This document shows, piece after piece, positions 7,086-16,111 of a stretch of DNA of 64,000 nucleotides; position 1 is the stretch's first letter, and each line of letters opens with the position of its first letter. This DNA is from Niallia taxi (GTDB lineage: Bacteria; Bacillota; Bacilli; Bacillales; Cytobacillaceae). Under the pieces are notes generated by a model. The model searched no databases and was not told the DNA's origin. It worked only from the letters and a program-made list of their open reading frames with translations. The stretch covers positions 682,001 through 746,000 of the forward strand of contig NZ_RZTZ01000001.1 of assembly GCF_004005475.1 (NCBI RefSeq), given 5' to 3'. A program made the position numbers and the translations under genes.

Positions 7086-8926
7086 AAATGCTTCACACGA
7101 TCCTTCTCTTCTGACCGTTTCGCTGTGTTCCACTTATCCAGCGATCCAACAAGATATCCGGTTATTCTGCGTATCCGTTCAAAGTTTTTCTCGCCGACAG
7201 CACTGCAGCTTGGACAGCAGTTATCAATAATTCCCTTGTAACCGCAGGAAAGACACCGATCAACAGGATGATTAATACTGCCATACCCGATGCCAGCTTC
7301 CTTCATTGCCCGGACAATTTGTTCCATCGCTGCATGGTTTTTGCTTGCATCTCCATTCAGTTCTAAGTAAGTTATATGTCCTCCATTAGTCAGCTGGTGA
7401 AAGGGTGCTTCTTTATTGATTTTTTCAAGGGCGCTGATTTTGTAATAAACTGGTATATGAAAGCTGTTAGTAAAGTAAGGGCGATCTGTCACTCCCTTTA
7501 TCGTACCGAATTTCCTTCTTGCTTCCCTTTGTGCCTTGCCTGCAAGCGATTCAGCTGGCGTTGCCAAAAGAGAGTAGTTTAATTTTTTTTCTATTGTCGC
7601 TTCATCAGTCCTTTTTCGCATATGATGGATGATTTGTAATCCAAGCTTATAGGAATCCTCCTGTTCGCCATGATGAAAGCCTGTTAAGGCAACAAGCGCT
7701 TCAGCAAGACCTACGAACCCAAGCGACAATGTTCCCTGCTTCCAAATTTCCTCCAGTGTATCTTCAGGGTTAAGCGACTCACCATTTGTCCATACACCTT
7801 GTGTAAACAGAAATTTAAAGGTTGCTGCCTTTTTCCTTCCTTGAAATTGATAACGCTCATATAATTGCTCGATAGCAATATGTATATATGTGTCTAAGCG
7901 CTTAAAAAAATCCTCCGTTGAATCAGATTCCAATGCAATAAGGGGAAGATTGAGACTTGTGAAGGAAAGGTTTCCCCTGCCAATACAGCCAGCATCTCCA
8001 TGGATATTTCCCAGCACTCTCGTTCTGCAGCCCATTGTTGCTGCTTCTGACTCTTTTGTGCCATTATAATACTCTTTGTTAAAAGGAGCATCGAGAAAAA
8101 GAAAATTAGGAAATAGCCTTGTGCTTGTCGTCTCAATAGCAAGCTGGAAAAGGTCATAGCTTACATCTTCTTTGTGGTAATTGATGCCCTCCTTCACTTT
8201 AAAAACAATAATCGGAAATATAGGTGTCTCCCCTTTACCTAGACCTGCCTTCACAGCAAGCAGCAGGCTTTTAATGAGAAGTCTTCCTGCAACAGATATA
8301 TCTGTGCCTAAATTTATCGATACAAACGGTGTCTGCCCCCCGCCTCTTGAATGCATGCTGTTGCATTCATGGACAAATGCCTCACATGCTTGGTATGTTT
8401 CTTCCTCTGTCCATCGCCAAGCGATTTCATGTACTTCTTCATCGCTTCTATAAAGTTCAGCTACTTTACTTCTGTTACGAAGAAACGACTTTTGGATGTA
8501 TGGAGCCAGGTCATAGTCAAATAGCGGGATTGCTTGTCCTCCATGCTGCTGGTTTTGATTTGCTTGCAGGATAATGGATGTCAATGCCAAAGCACTCGTT
8601 ATGCTCTTCGGTTCCCGCATATAACCATGCCCTGTATTGAAGCCACCCTCCAATATCTTTCCTAGTGGAATTTGACAACAGGTTGCAGTCCCAGATGAAT
8701 AAAAATCAAGATCATGAATATGAATATGCCCACTTAAGTACGCACTCTTTGCTTGTGCTGACAGCAGCCTTTCTATAGTAAAATGCTTTGTTGCGGCAGA
8801 CGCAAAATGCATCATATGACTCATTGGCGCCATTCCATCCATATTGGCATTCTCCTGAATCAGGTCTACCCCATTACCCCTTGATATATCAGTAAACTCC
8901 TTCATTAACTCTTCATATATGCCCAT
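7082..8926 (-). CDS. nrdD: Anaerobic (class III) ribonucleoside-triphosphate reductase
   Basis: 614-residue catalytic subunit reducing ribonucleotides to deoxyribonucleotides anaerobically by glycyl-radical chemistry. Visible features are the SHMMHFASAATKHF N-terminal segment, HIHDLDFYSSGTATC, and a C-terminal zinc site with cysteines near 558, 561, 571 and 574 (CLSC...CPSC). The radical glycine is near residue 590 in RITGYLVG. The N-terminus begins at the catalytic domain: the ATP-cone regulatory domain (about 90 residues) found in many NrdD proteins is absent, and the AAGGGAGAGGAAAG ribosome site confirms the start. nrdG follows with a 4-base overlap. Two NrdR-like boxes lie upstream at 8984-9031. 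Confidence 0.95.
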   Translation of the reverse strand: MGIYEELMKEFTDISRGNGVDLIQENANMDGMAPMSHMMHFASAATKHFTIERLLSAQAKSAYLSGHIHIHDLDFYSSGTATCCQIPLGKILEGGFNTGHGYMREPKSITSALALTSIILQANQNQQHGGQAIPLFDYDLAPYIQKSFLRNRSKVAELYRSDEEVHEIAWRWTEEETYQACEAFVHECNSMHSRGGGQTPFVSINLGTDISVAGRLLIKSLLLAVKAGLGKGETPIFPIIVFKVKEGINYHKEDVSYDLFQLAIETTSTRLFPNFLFLDAPFNKEYYNGTKESEAATMGCRTRVLGNIHGDAGCIGRGNLSFTSLNLPLIALESDSTEDFFKRLDTYIHIAIEQLYERYQFQGRKKAATFKFLFTQGVWTNGESLNPEDTLEEIWKQGTLSLGFVGLAEALVALTGFHHGEQEDSYKLGLQIIHHMRKRTDEATIEKKLNYSLLATPAESLAGKAQREARRKFGTIKGVTDRPYFTNSFHIPVYYKISALEKINKEAPFHQLTNGGHITYLELNGDASKNHAAMEQIVRAMKEAGIGYGSINHPVDRCLSCGYKGIIDNCCPSCSAVGEKNFERIRRITGYLVGSLDKWNTAKRSEEKDRVKHL

Positions 8927-8983
8927 TCTTTCCTCTCCCTTTTAGTGAATTCTTTTTCCATTATAAATGAATCTTTTTAAAAA

Positions 8984-9031
8984 CATCTATATGTAGTATA
9001 CAATTCACAAAACGTACACAATATCTAGTTA
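8984..9031 (-). promoter_or_regulatory. Tandem NrdR boxes upstream of nrdDG
   Basis: Two 16-bp boxes with starts 32 bp apart share the core CWATATNTAGT. They are CTATATGTAGTAT within 8984-8999 and ACACAATATCTAGTTA at 9016-9031. The NrdR consensus is ACACWATATATWGTGT, normally present as two boxes about three helical turns apart. Centres lie 65-100 bp upstream of the nrdD start. NrdR is the ATP/dATP-sensing repressor of ribonucleotide reductase genes. Confidence 0.75.
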
Positions 9032-9127
9032 TAAAGCTTATTCAAAAAAATCAACAGGTCTCCTCAAAAACAGCTTTTTTATGCTAAACTAAAACGGAAT
9101 GAATAAAATAATAAGGAGCATGCCTTT

Positions 9128-9850
9128 ATGTCAAAAGGGACAATTAAAGAAATTTTATTCTACAGCAATGAATTACAAGAGGAGATAAAACTGCTTGTTT
9201 ATTTGCCTCCAGACTATTCTGCTTTATATAAGTATCATCTATTAATCGCCCAGGACGGAAAGGATTATTTTCAACTGGGGCGGATAGGTAGGATTGCAGA
9301 TGAGCTGCATTCTAATCACCAAATTCAAGGGACGATAATTGTCGGAATACCTTATAAAGACATCGCTGACAGAAGGGCTAAATACCATCCGGACGGAGAA
9401 CAAATGCAAAGCTATGTTCGTTTCCTTGCACATGAGCTTGTTCCATTTTTGGACAACGAATTTCCGACATACCAAATGGGACTTGGACGAGGACTTATCG
9501 GTGATTCATTAGGTGCGACTGTATCCCTTATGACTGCATTAAAGTACCCGCATACATTCGGCAAGGTAATGCTGCAGTCTCCATATGTAAATAAGGAAGT
9601 ACTGACAGCTGTTGATGCATTTCAGTCCTTTCATCTTCTTGAAATATTTCATATAATCGGAAAACAAGAAACCGCAGTCAAAACCTCGAGCAATACAATA
9701 GAGGATTTTCTTGAACCTAATCGGGATTTGGCTAACCTGCTCCATAAATCGAATGCTGATTACTATTACGAGGAATTTGATGGAAATCATACATGGAAAT
9801 TCTGGCAGCCATACTTAAAGAATATTTTAACGCAAATGTATCCAAGCTAA
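9128..9850 (+). CDS. yjcH: YjcH-type alpha/beta-hydrolase (enterochelin-esterase-like)
   Basis: 240-residue cytosolic esterase of the Esterase D/enterochelin-esterase group. It has the nucleophile elbow GDSLG with Ser127, an acidic residue in the later strand region and a C-terminal GNHTWKFWQPYL segment, whose His is the likely catalytic base and is typical of this family. The substrate is unknown. ATG 9128 has AAGGAGCAT upstream. It is followed by the yjcG orthologue in the same orientation, as in B. subtilis, though a promoter of its own (9896-9925) precedes yjcG. Confidence 0.88.
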   Translation: MSKGTIKEILFYSNELQEEIKLLVYLPPDYSALYKYHLLIAQDGKDYFQLGRIGRIADELHSNHQIQGTIIVGIPYKDIADRRAKYHPDGEQMQSYVRFLAHELVPFLDNEFPTYQMGLGRGLIGDSLGATVSLMTALKYPHTFGKVMLQSPYVNKEVLTAVDAFQSFHLLEIFHIIGKQETAVKTSSNTIEDFLEPNRDLANLLHKSNADYYYEEFDGNHTWKFWQPYLKNILTQMYPS

Positions 9851-9895
9851 ATTAGCAACATTTTATATATGAAAATAATGAAAAAACAGATATTT

Positions 9896-9925
9896 TTGAA
9901 CATCATTTTATAAATTTGTTATAAT
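9896..9925 (+). promoter_or_regulatory. Sigma-A-type promoter for yjcG
   Basis: TTGAAC at 9896-9901 and TATAAT at 9920-9925 with an 18-bp spacer; about 85 bp of leader before the ATG at 10018. Confidence 0.6.
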
Positions 9926-10017
9926 ATCTTACAGATACTGCAAAAACTGCAAGTAGGGCTGAAAATGCCTGCCTTTAGAAGAACATTACTTGAAAAGACG
10001 AAATGGGGGTTTCAACC

Positions 10018-10530
10018 ATGAAATATGGCATCGCTATTTTTCCAGGAAAAGAACTGCAAGATTTAGCTAATTCTTACCGTAAGCGCTATGATCCCAAATA
10101 CGCTCTAATACCGCCACATATAACACTAGTAGGCGAATTTAATGCAGATAATGATGAGATTAAAGCAATCAGCGACAAATTGCAGAAAGTGGCGAGTCAT
10201 TACCATTCTATTGCCATTAAAGTTTTGAAAATCAGCACATTTCAGCCTGTCAATAATGTCATTTATCTTAAAATTGAACAAAACTCAAATTTAGAAGACC
10301 TACATACGGAAATTATTAATACAATTGGTGTTACACATGAGCACCCATTTATTCCGCATGTCACACTTGGTCAGCAGCTTTCTAATGATGAACATTTAGA
10401 TTTATACAGCAGCTTAAGAATGCGGACATTCAGTCACGAAGAAACAGCAGATCGGTTTCATCTATTGTATGAACTGGAAAATGGATCATGGACTGTATTT
10501 GAAACATTTCGTCTTGGAAAAGACGAATAA
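10018..10530 (+). CDS. yjcG: YjcG, 2'-5' RNA ligase/phosphodiesterase superfamily (2H) protein
   Basis: 170-residue member of the 2H phosphoesterase fold. The two catalytic HxT motifs are visible as HITL at residues 34-37 and HVTL at 114-117, symmetrically placed as in the family. The natural RNA substrate is unknown. The start is ATG 10018 (MKYGIAIFPGK), which matches the family N-terminus and has a G-rich AATGGGGGT ribosome site; an upstream ATG at 10003 lies within that site. A strong terminator follows at 10557. Confidence 0.92.
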   Translation: MKYGIAIFPGKELQDLANSYRKRYDPKYALIPPHITLVGEFNADNDEIKAISDKLQKVASHYHSIAIKVLKISTFQPVNNVIYLKIEQNSNLEDLHTEIINTIGVTHEHPFIPHVTLGQQLSNDEHLDLYSSLRMRTFSHEETADRFHLLYELENGSWTVFETFRLGKDE

Positions 10531-10556
10531 ATGCTCTAAGCAGGCTTATGCAACTC

Positions 10557-10589
10557 AAAAGGAGGACGTCCCTATGGACATCCTCCTTT
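10557..10589 (+). terminator. Intrinsic terminator after yjcG
   Basis: GGAGGA-CGTCC stem pairing with GGACA-TCCTCC across a CTAT loop, followed by TTTGTTTATTTT. Confidence 0.85.
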
Positions 10590-10645
10590 GTTTATTTTCC
10601 TATTTTCTTGTCTAGAATAACGGATGAGAAAGGATGATTATACAT

Positions 10646-11320
10646 ATGGATTTTTTCCACATCGGATCTGAACTCGTTTTTGGATTTATCGCACTTCTCC
10701 TCTTTACTAAAATATTGGGAAAAACCGTTATCACCCAAGTAACAACCTTTGATTTTGTTTGTGTGCTCGTCATTGGAGAATTAGTAGGAAATGCGATGTA
10801 TGATCATGAAACAGGTATTAAGGAAATATTGTATGCGGTGATTATTTGGGGCTCGCTGATTTTCCTGACGGAATTTTTAACACAGAAATTTCGCCGCTCG
10901 CGGAGTTTGCTTGAAGGAAAACCATCCATCATTATTCAAAAAGGTAAAATTGATTATGAACAGCTGAAAAAAAATCACCTCGATCTTAATCAGCTTCAGC
11001 ATCTGCTTCGGACAAAAGACATCTTTTCCATTAAAGAGTGTCATTATGCGATATTGGAAACAGATGGGACAATCAATACGATAAAAAAACAGGCATACAC
11101 TGCCCCTGTACGCAACGAGCTTCAACTCCCAAGCGAAGACAGCGCCATGCCTATTAGTCTTATCTTAGATGGCGAAATTATTGAAGAAAACTTGACTGCA
11201 GTTGGCTGGGATAAGAAGAAGCTCCTCTTAGAATTATCCGAACTAGGCATTCATTCCCAGAAAACAGTTTTGTATGCAGAATGGCATGAGAATGCCCCTT
11301 TATATGTCCAAAACTTTTAA
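10646..11320 (+). CDS. DUF421 (YetF-type) membrane protein
   Basis: About 224 residues. It has three N-terminal membrane helices (residues about 5-25, 35-50, 58-80) and a soluble C-terminal domain with the family core, including RSLLEGKPSIIIQKGKIDYE (residues about 88-107). DUF421 proteins occur widely in spore formers; one is encoded in the mobile spoVA2mob heat-resistance operon, but here the gene stands 3 kb away from the spoVA genes and on the other strand. The start is ATG 10646, with AAAGGATGA correctly spaced; ATG 10634 lies inside that site. It ends 2 bases before the convergent gene at 11323 with no visible terminator. Function unknown. Confidence 0.85.
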   Translation: MDFFHIGSELVFGFIALLLFTKILGKTVITQVTTFDFVCVLVIGELVGNAMYDHETGIKEILYAVIIWGSLIFLTEFLTQKFRRSRSLLEGKPSIIIQKGKIDYEQLKKNHLDLNQLQHLLRTKDIFSIKECHYAILETDGTINTIKKQAYTAPVRNELQLPSEDSAMPISLILDGEIIEENLTAVGWDKKKLLLELSELGIHSQKTVLYAEWHENAPLYVQNF

Positions 11321-11322
11321 GA

Positions 11323-11574
11323 TTAGACAAGCTCGTTGAAGTTCTGTCCCTTTCCTGTCAATTCGGCAAAGAGCTTGTCTGCCCCTTCCCTTCCCCGCTT
11401 AGAAAATTCCTGCTTGTTACTTGCAGCTAAATACTGTCTTTCATTCTCATATGTAGTGGAAACAGCGGCAGGAGCATTTATTTTCTCACTTTTGAATGAT
11501 TTTTCTTTTAGTGAGAGATCTTGTCTTACATACTGCTCATATTGATAGTTTGTTAACGGAAGAATATAGCCCAT
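11323..11574 (-). CDS. Small hypothetical protein
   Basis: 83 residues, unrecognised beyond resemblance to small Bacillus proteins that begin MGYILP-T--QYEQY. It is hydrophilic and mixed helical, with a central low-complexity part and a basic C-terminal half (KQEFSKRGREGADKLFAELTG). There is no signal or membrane segment. The start is ATG 11574, as GAGGAGGC is suitably spaced; an in-frame ATG 39 bases upstream lacks a site. It is divergent from the helicase gene at 11731 and convergent with the DUF421 gene. Confidence 0.7.
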   Translation of the reverse strand: MGYILPLTNYQYEQYVRQDLSLKEKSFKSEKINAPAAVSTTYENERQYLAASNKQEFSKRGREGADKLFAELTGKGQNFNELV

Positions 11575-11730
11575 ATCGTTTGCCTCCTCAATGATTTTTA
11601 TAACCATACCCATATTTCATCTATGGTAATCTTCTTTCTTCCCTTTAATATGGTCTTTTATTTTGCTATGATAATAAGTACGTTAAAAATTTATATACAA
11701 ATGAAGTATTGAACGAAATTGAGGTTAATT

Positions 11731-14040
11731 ATGGAAACAGCCTACTATTATGATAGATTAATACATTTATATACTGAGACCCGCAGTGACTGGCAGAAAT
11801 GGCATGAAGCAGGAAAAAAAGGACTTCTTGCTTGCGCTGTCTGCGGTGAGGCCGTAAAGCTTTATTTAGGTATAAAAACAAAGCCGCATTTTTACCATGC
11901 TTCAAATTTAGAGGCTTGTGTTATGGAAGCTGCTCCTGCTGTTAAGGAGACCGCTGCTACTGCTGAGTATGAAGAAACAAACGGTTTCCGATTGCCTAAG
12001 TCACGCTCCATTTCAACAACATCTTCTGTTCCCGAATTAAGCTTCAAAGAACCAAAAATAATTAAAACTACCTGTGACACTGTGACTCTGCATCATACTG
12101 ACTCGCAAAGAGCAGATACTTATTTGCACGCACTCTCACGTAGTGGTGTACATCTCGATGATTTCCAAAGCAAAGCAGTTACCACGAATGATAAAGCTGT
12201 TTTGGTCGTCGCTGGAGCAGGAAGCGGAAAAACACGTGTGTTAACCGCAAGGACTGCCTATCTTATTCATGAGAAAGAAGTAGATCCTGCTTCCATTATG
12301 CTTGTTACCTTTACAAGCAAAGCAGCACTAGAAATGAAGGAACGCCTTATGAAATATCCTGACATGACAAAATCTATCATCAGCCGGATTGTTTCTGGGA
12401 CCTTTCACAGCATACTCTATCAAATATTGCTTTTTCACGAGCCTGACAAATGGAAAAGGACAAATCTTTTGGCAAGCAACTGGCAAAAGGAATTGGCATT
12501 AAAAGAAATTGGAACAGAGCTTGGCATTGATATGAAAGATTTCCCAATTGATGCAGCCCTTCAATTAATAGGAGCCTGGAAGAATTCCCTCCAGTTTCCG
12601 AATGAAATTAAGCCTGCTTCTGACTGGGAAGAAAAAGTCTTACCGCTATACAAAAAGTATGAAGAAAGAAAGCACATAAAAGGCCTATATGACTTTGACG
12701 ACATGCTTGTTGGTGGATATTACTTTTTCCTTGAAAATCCTATGATCCTTGAAACATATCAGAACAGGTTCTCCCATTTTCTGCTGGACGAATTTCAGGA
12801 TATAAATAAAGTTCAATATGAATGGATTAAATTGATGTCCCAAAAGGCAGAAAGTGTTTATGCCGTTGGTGATGATGATCAGGCTATTTATGCATTTCGA
12901 GGCAGTGACCCAAAATACCTGCTTGATTACGAAAAGGATTTTACAAATGCAAAGGTTATTTATTTGCAGAATAACTATCGTTCTACAAATGAAATTGTAG
13001 CCGCTGCAAATGAAGTTATAAAGATAAACAAAAATAGGCGACCAAAAAAAATGGCAGCGACATATTCCGGAGGCAACCCGCTTCTCTTTTACCCTTATGA
13101 TGAAGAAGAAGAAGCAACAATGATTGTGACAGATATAGTCGAAAAAATCCAAGCTGGAGCAGAGCCAAAGGATTTTGCGATTTTATTTAGGACAAATACA
13201 AATAGCAGGGCAATGTTTGAACGACTTTCTTCCTCCAGTCTGCCATTTAGACTAGAGCAGGACTCTGGTTCCTTTTACAGTCGCTTTATTGTTAGGAGTA
13301 TGCTTGCCTATTTAAAGCTTGCTGTTGATCCAGATGATCAGCATGCAGTCAGCAATTTATTGCCAACATTATTCCTGAAAAAAAGCGTGCTTCAAGATTT
13401 GAAGGCTTTAAGCATTTTAGAGGACTGCACGTTGGCAGATGGCTTTGCCAAAATTAAAACAGGCTTTGCCTTCCAGGAGTCCAAATTAAAAAAGATGCCA
13501 GCTGCTTTCCAAAAACTGAAATCAGCTTCACCAATTGATGCGATTGCCTATGTTGAAAAGGAACTCGGCTTTCAGGATTTCATGAAAAAACGGGGCAATG
13601 AAGGCAATCAATGGGATAAAGGCTCTGACGATCTCCGTGACTTAAAGGTTGTCGCAAAAAAATTCAGCACGATCGCTGAATTTGTTGCTTATACAGACCA
13701 TATGATTGCCATGAATACAGAACTAAAAAAGCAATACCAAGATACAAAAAATGCGATTACCTTAACAACCATTCATCGTGCCAAAGGACTTGAATATAAA
13801 ACTGTCTACATTTTGGGAACGGTCGACGGCTCCATCCCACATGAATACGCGTTGGAGGCATACCGCAACAGTGATACCCAGCCTTTAGAAGAGGAAAGGC
13901 GTTTATTATATGTTTCCATGACAAGATCAATGGAGAAGCTGTATGTATCTATCCCAATGCATTTGCGTGGACGAAAAGCAAAAACCTCCCGCTTCTTAAA
14001 TGCTGTAAAGCTTGCAGATTTGCCAAAAGATGAGATATAA
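11731..14040 (+). CDS. yjcD: UvrD/PcrA-like superfamily 1 DNA helicase with CoiA-like N-terminal zinc motif (YjcD)
   Basis: 769-residue SF1A helicase. Helicase motifs run in order: Walker A GAGSGKTRVL near 165, LLDEFQDIN (motif II), GDDDQAIYAFRGSD (III), NNYRST (IV), TIHRAKGLEYKTVYI (V) and EEERRLLYVSMTRS (VI). The 140-residue N-terminal extension carries a probable zinc motif: Cys35-x2-Cys38-Gly, then Pro-His-Phe-x-His at 52-56 and Cys63. This spacing closely matches the N-terminus of CoiA encoded at 33020-34183, so the module is probably a shared DNA-handling element. The start is ATG 11731 with GAGGT at 11721-11725. It is monocistronic, facing spoVIF as in the B. subtilis yjcC-yjcD arrangement. 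A role in recombination or repair is inferred. Confidence 0.92.
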   Translation: METAYYYDRLIHLYTETRSDWQKWHEAGKKGLLACAVCGEAVKLYLGIKTKPHFYHASNLEACVMEAAPAVKETAATAEYEETNGFRLPKSRSISTTSSVPELSFKEPKIIKTTCDTVTLHHTDSQRADTYLHALSRSGVHLDDFQSKAVTTNDKAVLVVAGAGSGKTRVLTARTAYLIHEKEVDPASIMLVTFTSKAALEMKERLMKYPDMTKSIISRIVSGTFHSILYQILLFHEPDKWKRTNLLASNWQKELALKEIGTELGIDMKDFPIDAALQLIGAWKNSLQFPNEIKPASDWEEKVLPLYKKYEERKHIKGLYDFDDMLVGGYYFFLENPMILETYQNRFSHFLLDEFQDINKVQYEWIKLMSQKAESVYAVGDDDQAIYAFRGSDPKYLLDYEKDFTNAKVIYLQNNYRSTNEIVAAANEVIKINKNRRPKKMAATYSGGNPLLFYPYDEEEEATMIVTDIVEKIQAGAEPKDFAILFRTNTNSRAMFERLSSSSLPFRLEQDSGSFYSRFIVRSMLAYLKLAVDPDDQHAVSNLLPTLFLKKSVLQDLKALSILEDCTLADGFAKIKTGFAFQESKLKKMPAAFQKLKSASPIDAIAYVEKELGFQDFMKKRGNEGNQWDKGSDDLRDLKVVAKKFSTIAEFVAYTDHMIAMNTELKKQYQDTKNAITLTTIHRAKGLEYKTVYILGTVDGSIPHEYALEAYRNSDTQPLEEERRLLYVSMTRSMEKLYVSIPMHLRGRKAKTSRFLNAVKLADLPKDEI

Positions 14041-14075
14041 GGGTAACACTCAGCGTTTAGAGGTTACCCGCCAGC

Positions 14076-14336
14076 TTACTTTTTATTAATCATTTTAGAC
14101 AGTGTATTGAAATCAAGCTGCTTTCCATCCTTAACAATGGATTGAACAATTTTGTCTTCTGTTTCTTTTGGAACTGGTTTTCCAGCAATTTGCGATACTC
14201 GACGAATGACGCCTCTTACCGTCTGTTCATCTTTAAAGTTTGCATTTTGCAGAGAATTAGCCAAATCAAAAATATCCTTCATGTTCACACCAGTTTTTGA
14301 TTCTATATTCTTAAAGAAGTTATTATTCATAATCAT
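14076..14336 (-). CDS. spoVIF: Stage VI sporulation protein F
   Basis: 84-86 residues depending on start. The N-terminus MNNNFFKNIESKTGVNMKDI and the SQIAGKPVPKETEDKIVQSI core (residues about 48-68) match SpoVIF (YjcC), a sporulation protein needed for spore coat assembly and acquisition of resistance, acting with GerE in the mother cell. Two in-frame ATGs (14336 and 14330) follow a GGAGG at 14341-14345; the second has the better spacing. The gene is convergent with the helicase gene, the conserved arrangement. A weak hairpin GGGTAAC...GTTACCC at 14041-14069 lies between them. Confidence 0.93.
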   Translation of the reverse strand: MIMNNNFFKNIESKTGVNMKDIFDLANSLQNANFKDEQTVRGVIRRVSQIAGKPVPKETEDKIVQSIVKDGKQLDFNTLSKMINKK

Positions 14337-14421
14337 ATTTCCTCCTTCTTGAGCTACTTTACATATTATGTAGATTCAATCAAAAGGTGAAAATATCGAA
14401 CAAATTAAAATAAAAAAAATC

Positions 14422-14451
14422 AAAGGATAGGCTTAAGAAAGCCTATCCTTT
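14422..14451 (-). terminator. Intrinsic terminator of the YjcZ-type gene
   Basis: 11-bp stem AAAGGATAGGC / GCCTATCCTTT; read on the minus strand it is followed by a T-rich run (complement of bases 14400-14420). Confidence 0.85.
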
Positions 14452-14468
14452 CGTTCATTTACTAATTA

Positions 14469-14597
14469 TTAAGCATAGAAGCTAGCGCCAACAATAATCA
14501 ATAGAATGAAAAGTACAACGATTAAAGCAAATGAAGAACCATAACCGCCGCCGCCGCTATAGCCGCCGCCACCATATCCATATCCGCCGAAACACAT
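14469..14597 (-). CDS. YjcZ-family small sporulation protein
   Basis: 42 residues, not covered by a typical ORF length cut-off. The N-terminal half is glycine/tyrosine-rich ([20 protein letters not shown]) and the C-terminal half is one hydrophobic helix ([19 protein letters not shown]). This bipartite layout is the hallmark of YjcZ-type tiny spore proteins, usually made in the mother cell. A GAGGTGAAGGTGT ribosome site precedes ATG 14597. It has its own terminator and sits between spoVIF and the spoVA genes. Confidence 0.88.
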   Translation of the reverse strand: MCFGGYGYGGGGYSGGGGYGSSFALIVVLFILLIIVGASFYA

Positions 14598-14723
14598 ACA
14601 CCTTCACCTCACTTCTCCTTTATTCTTTAATAGCATATGGATTAAAGGATAATGTGTATAGGCAAGCTCCTAGCATTTGACGAATTGTACGATTGTCTAA
14701 TTAACGGGTAAGGAAATCGTCAC

Positions 14724-15080
14724 TTAACCCTTTGGTTTAAATATTAGTGCACCAATAAAGCCAAAAACGATGGCTGCAGAAATACCAGAGCTTGTCACTT
14801 CAAACATACCTGTCAAAACACCAATTAACCCATGAGTCTCCGCCTCCTGCATAGCACCATGCACTAAGGCATTTCCGAAGCTTGTGATCGGAATCGTTGC
14901 ACCAGCCCCAGCAAAATCTGCAAACGGTTCATATAAGCCTAAACCATCCAATATAGCTCCTGCGACTACTAAAGTAGTCAATGTATGAGCTGGTGTCAGT
15001 CTGGCCACATCAAACATCAGCTGACCAATTACACAAATTAAGCCTCCAATTACAAATGCCCAAAAAAACATTGGTAGCAT
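14724..15080 (-). CDS. spoVAE: Stage V sporulation protein AE (SpoVAEb)
   Basis: 118-residue integral membrane protein with three to four helices, part of the SpoVA channel in the spore inner membrane that moves dipicolinic acid-Ca during sporulation and germination. Family motifs are [16 protein letters not shown] at the N-terminus, the [17 protein letters not shown] loop and a [12 protein letters not shown] end. This is the EB-type subunit. A GGAAGGAGGCGG ribosome site precedes ATG 15080. It is the last gene of the lipoprotein-spoVAC-spoVAD-spoVAE operon. Confidence 0.95.
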   Translation of the reverse strand: MLPMFFWAFVIGGLICVIGQLMFDVARLTPAHTLTTLVVAGAILDGLGLYEPFADFAGAGATIPITSFGNALVHGAMQEAETHGLIGVLTGMFEVTSSGISAAIVFGFIGALIFKPKG

Positions 15081-15097
15081 TATTCCGCCTCCTTCCT

Positions 15098-16111
15098 CTA
15101 TATTTCAATTGATACGGCATGAGCAATACATGGGATTGATTCCCCTTGCTGAACCGTCAGTGGAGACAATAACGCTCCTGTTGCAACAACTAATATTCTT
15201 TTATAAGTCCCTTTTTTCATTTCATTCAGCAAATGTCCATATAAGACTGTTGCAGAGCACCCAGCCCCACTTCCTCCTGATTGCACTGGCTGATCACTTT
15301 TATATACAAGCAATCCACAGTCTTTAAATTTATTTTCATCCGTATAAATTCCCTTTTCCTTCAGAAGAGCCATCACTGAATCCCTGCCGATTTTGCCTAA
15401 ATCTCCTGTAACGATTAAATCATAATGAGATGCATCAACACCTAAATCATTGAAATGAGCTTGAATAGTATCAGCGGCTGCTGGCGCCATTGCACCACCC
15501 ATATTAAACGGATCTATTAAGCCCATATCCATTACCTTGCCTATTGTTGCCGCAGTAGTATACGGCGTATTTTTATAAGTTCCGTCATTTTCTGTTAGCA
15601 GTGCCACCCCAGCTCCTGTGACTGTCCATTGTGCTGTCGGCGGCTTCTGTCCGCCATACTCAGTAGGATAGCGAAACTGCTTCTCTACTGCTGCGTTATG
15701 GCTTGATGCCCCTGTTAAAATATTTTTTGCTCCATTATAGTTAACGATAAAAGATGATAACGCAAGTCCCTCCATTGAAGTGGAACAGGCACCAAACAAA
15801 CCGAAATATGGTATTTTTAAATCACGGGCAGCAAAGCTGGAAGGAGTAATTTGGTTAATAAGATCGCCAGCAAGCAGAAATTGAATATCTTCAGCTGTTC
15901 GTCCGCTTTTTTGAAGAGCAGTTTGTGCAGCCTCTTCCAAAAGAATTCTATGGGCCTGTTCATAAGATGTTTTGCCCATCCATAAGTCTTCATGTAAAAC
16001 ATCAAAGTCCTTCGCCAAATTTCCATTTCCTTCAAATGGTCCACCTGAAACACCTGTAGATTGTATAACAGGCTTGTTTTCAAAAATCCATGATTGCTTC
16101 CCTTTTAACAA
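15098..16111 (-). CDS. spoVAD: Stage V sporulation protein AD
   Basis: 337-residue soluble SpoVA subunit with a thiolase-like fold that binds dipicolinic acid at the inner membrane of the spore. Family segments are [32 protein letters not shown] (in parts), [14 protein letters not shown] and the C-terminal [11 protein letters not shown]. The start is TTG at 16111, directly after the TAA of spoVAC (TAA-TTG). Its AAGGGGGG ribosome site is embedded in the last codons of spoVAC, so the two are translationally coupled. Full family length. Confidence 0.95.
   Translation of the reverse strand: MLKGKQSWIFENKPVIQSTGVSGGPFEGNGNLAKDFDVLHEDLWMGKTSYEQAHRILLEEAAQTALQKSGRTAEDIQFLLAGDLINQITPSSFAARDLKIPYFGLFGACSTSMEGLALSSFIVNYNGAKNILTGASSHNAAVEKQFRYPTEYGGQKPPTAQWTVTGAGVALLTENDGTYKNTPYTTAATIGKVMDMGLIDPFNMGGAMAPAAADTIQAHFNDLGVDASHYDLIVTGDLGKIGRDSVMALLKEKGIYTDENKFKDCGLLVYKSDQPVQSGGSGAGCSATVLYGHLLNEMKKGTYKRILVVATGALLSPLTVQQGESIPCIAHAVSIEI

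Noticed and set aside
12685-13152. 155-codon minus-strand frame inside the helicase gene
   Set aside because: Antisense shadow of the helicase; composition rich in Ile, Phe and Cys as expected from reading conserved helicase codons backwards.
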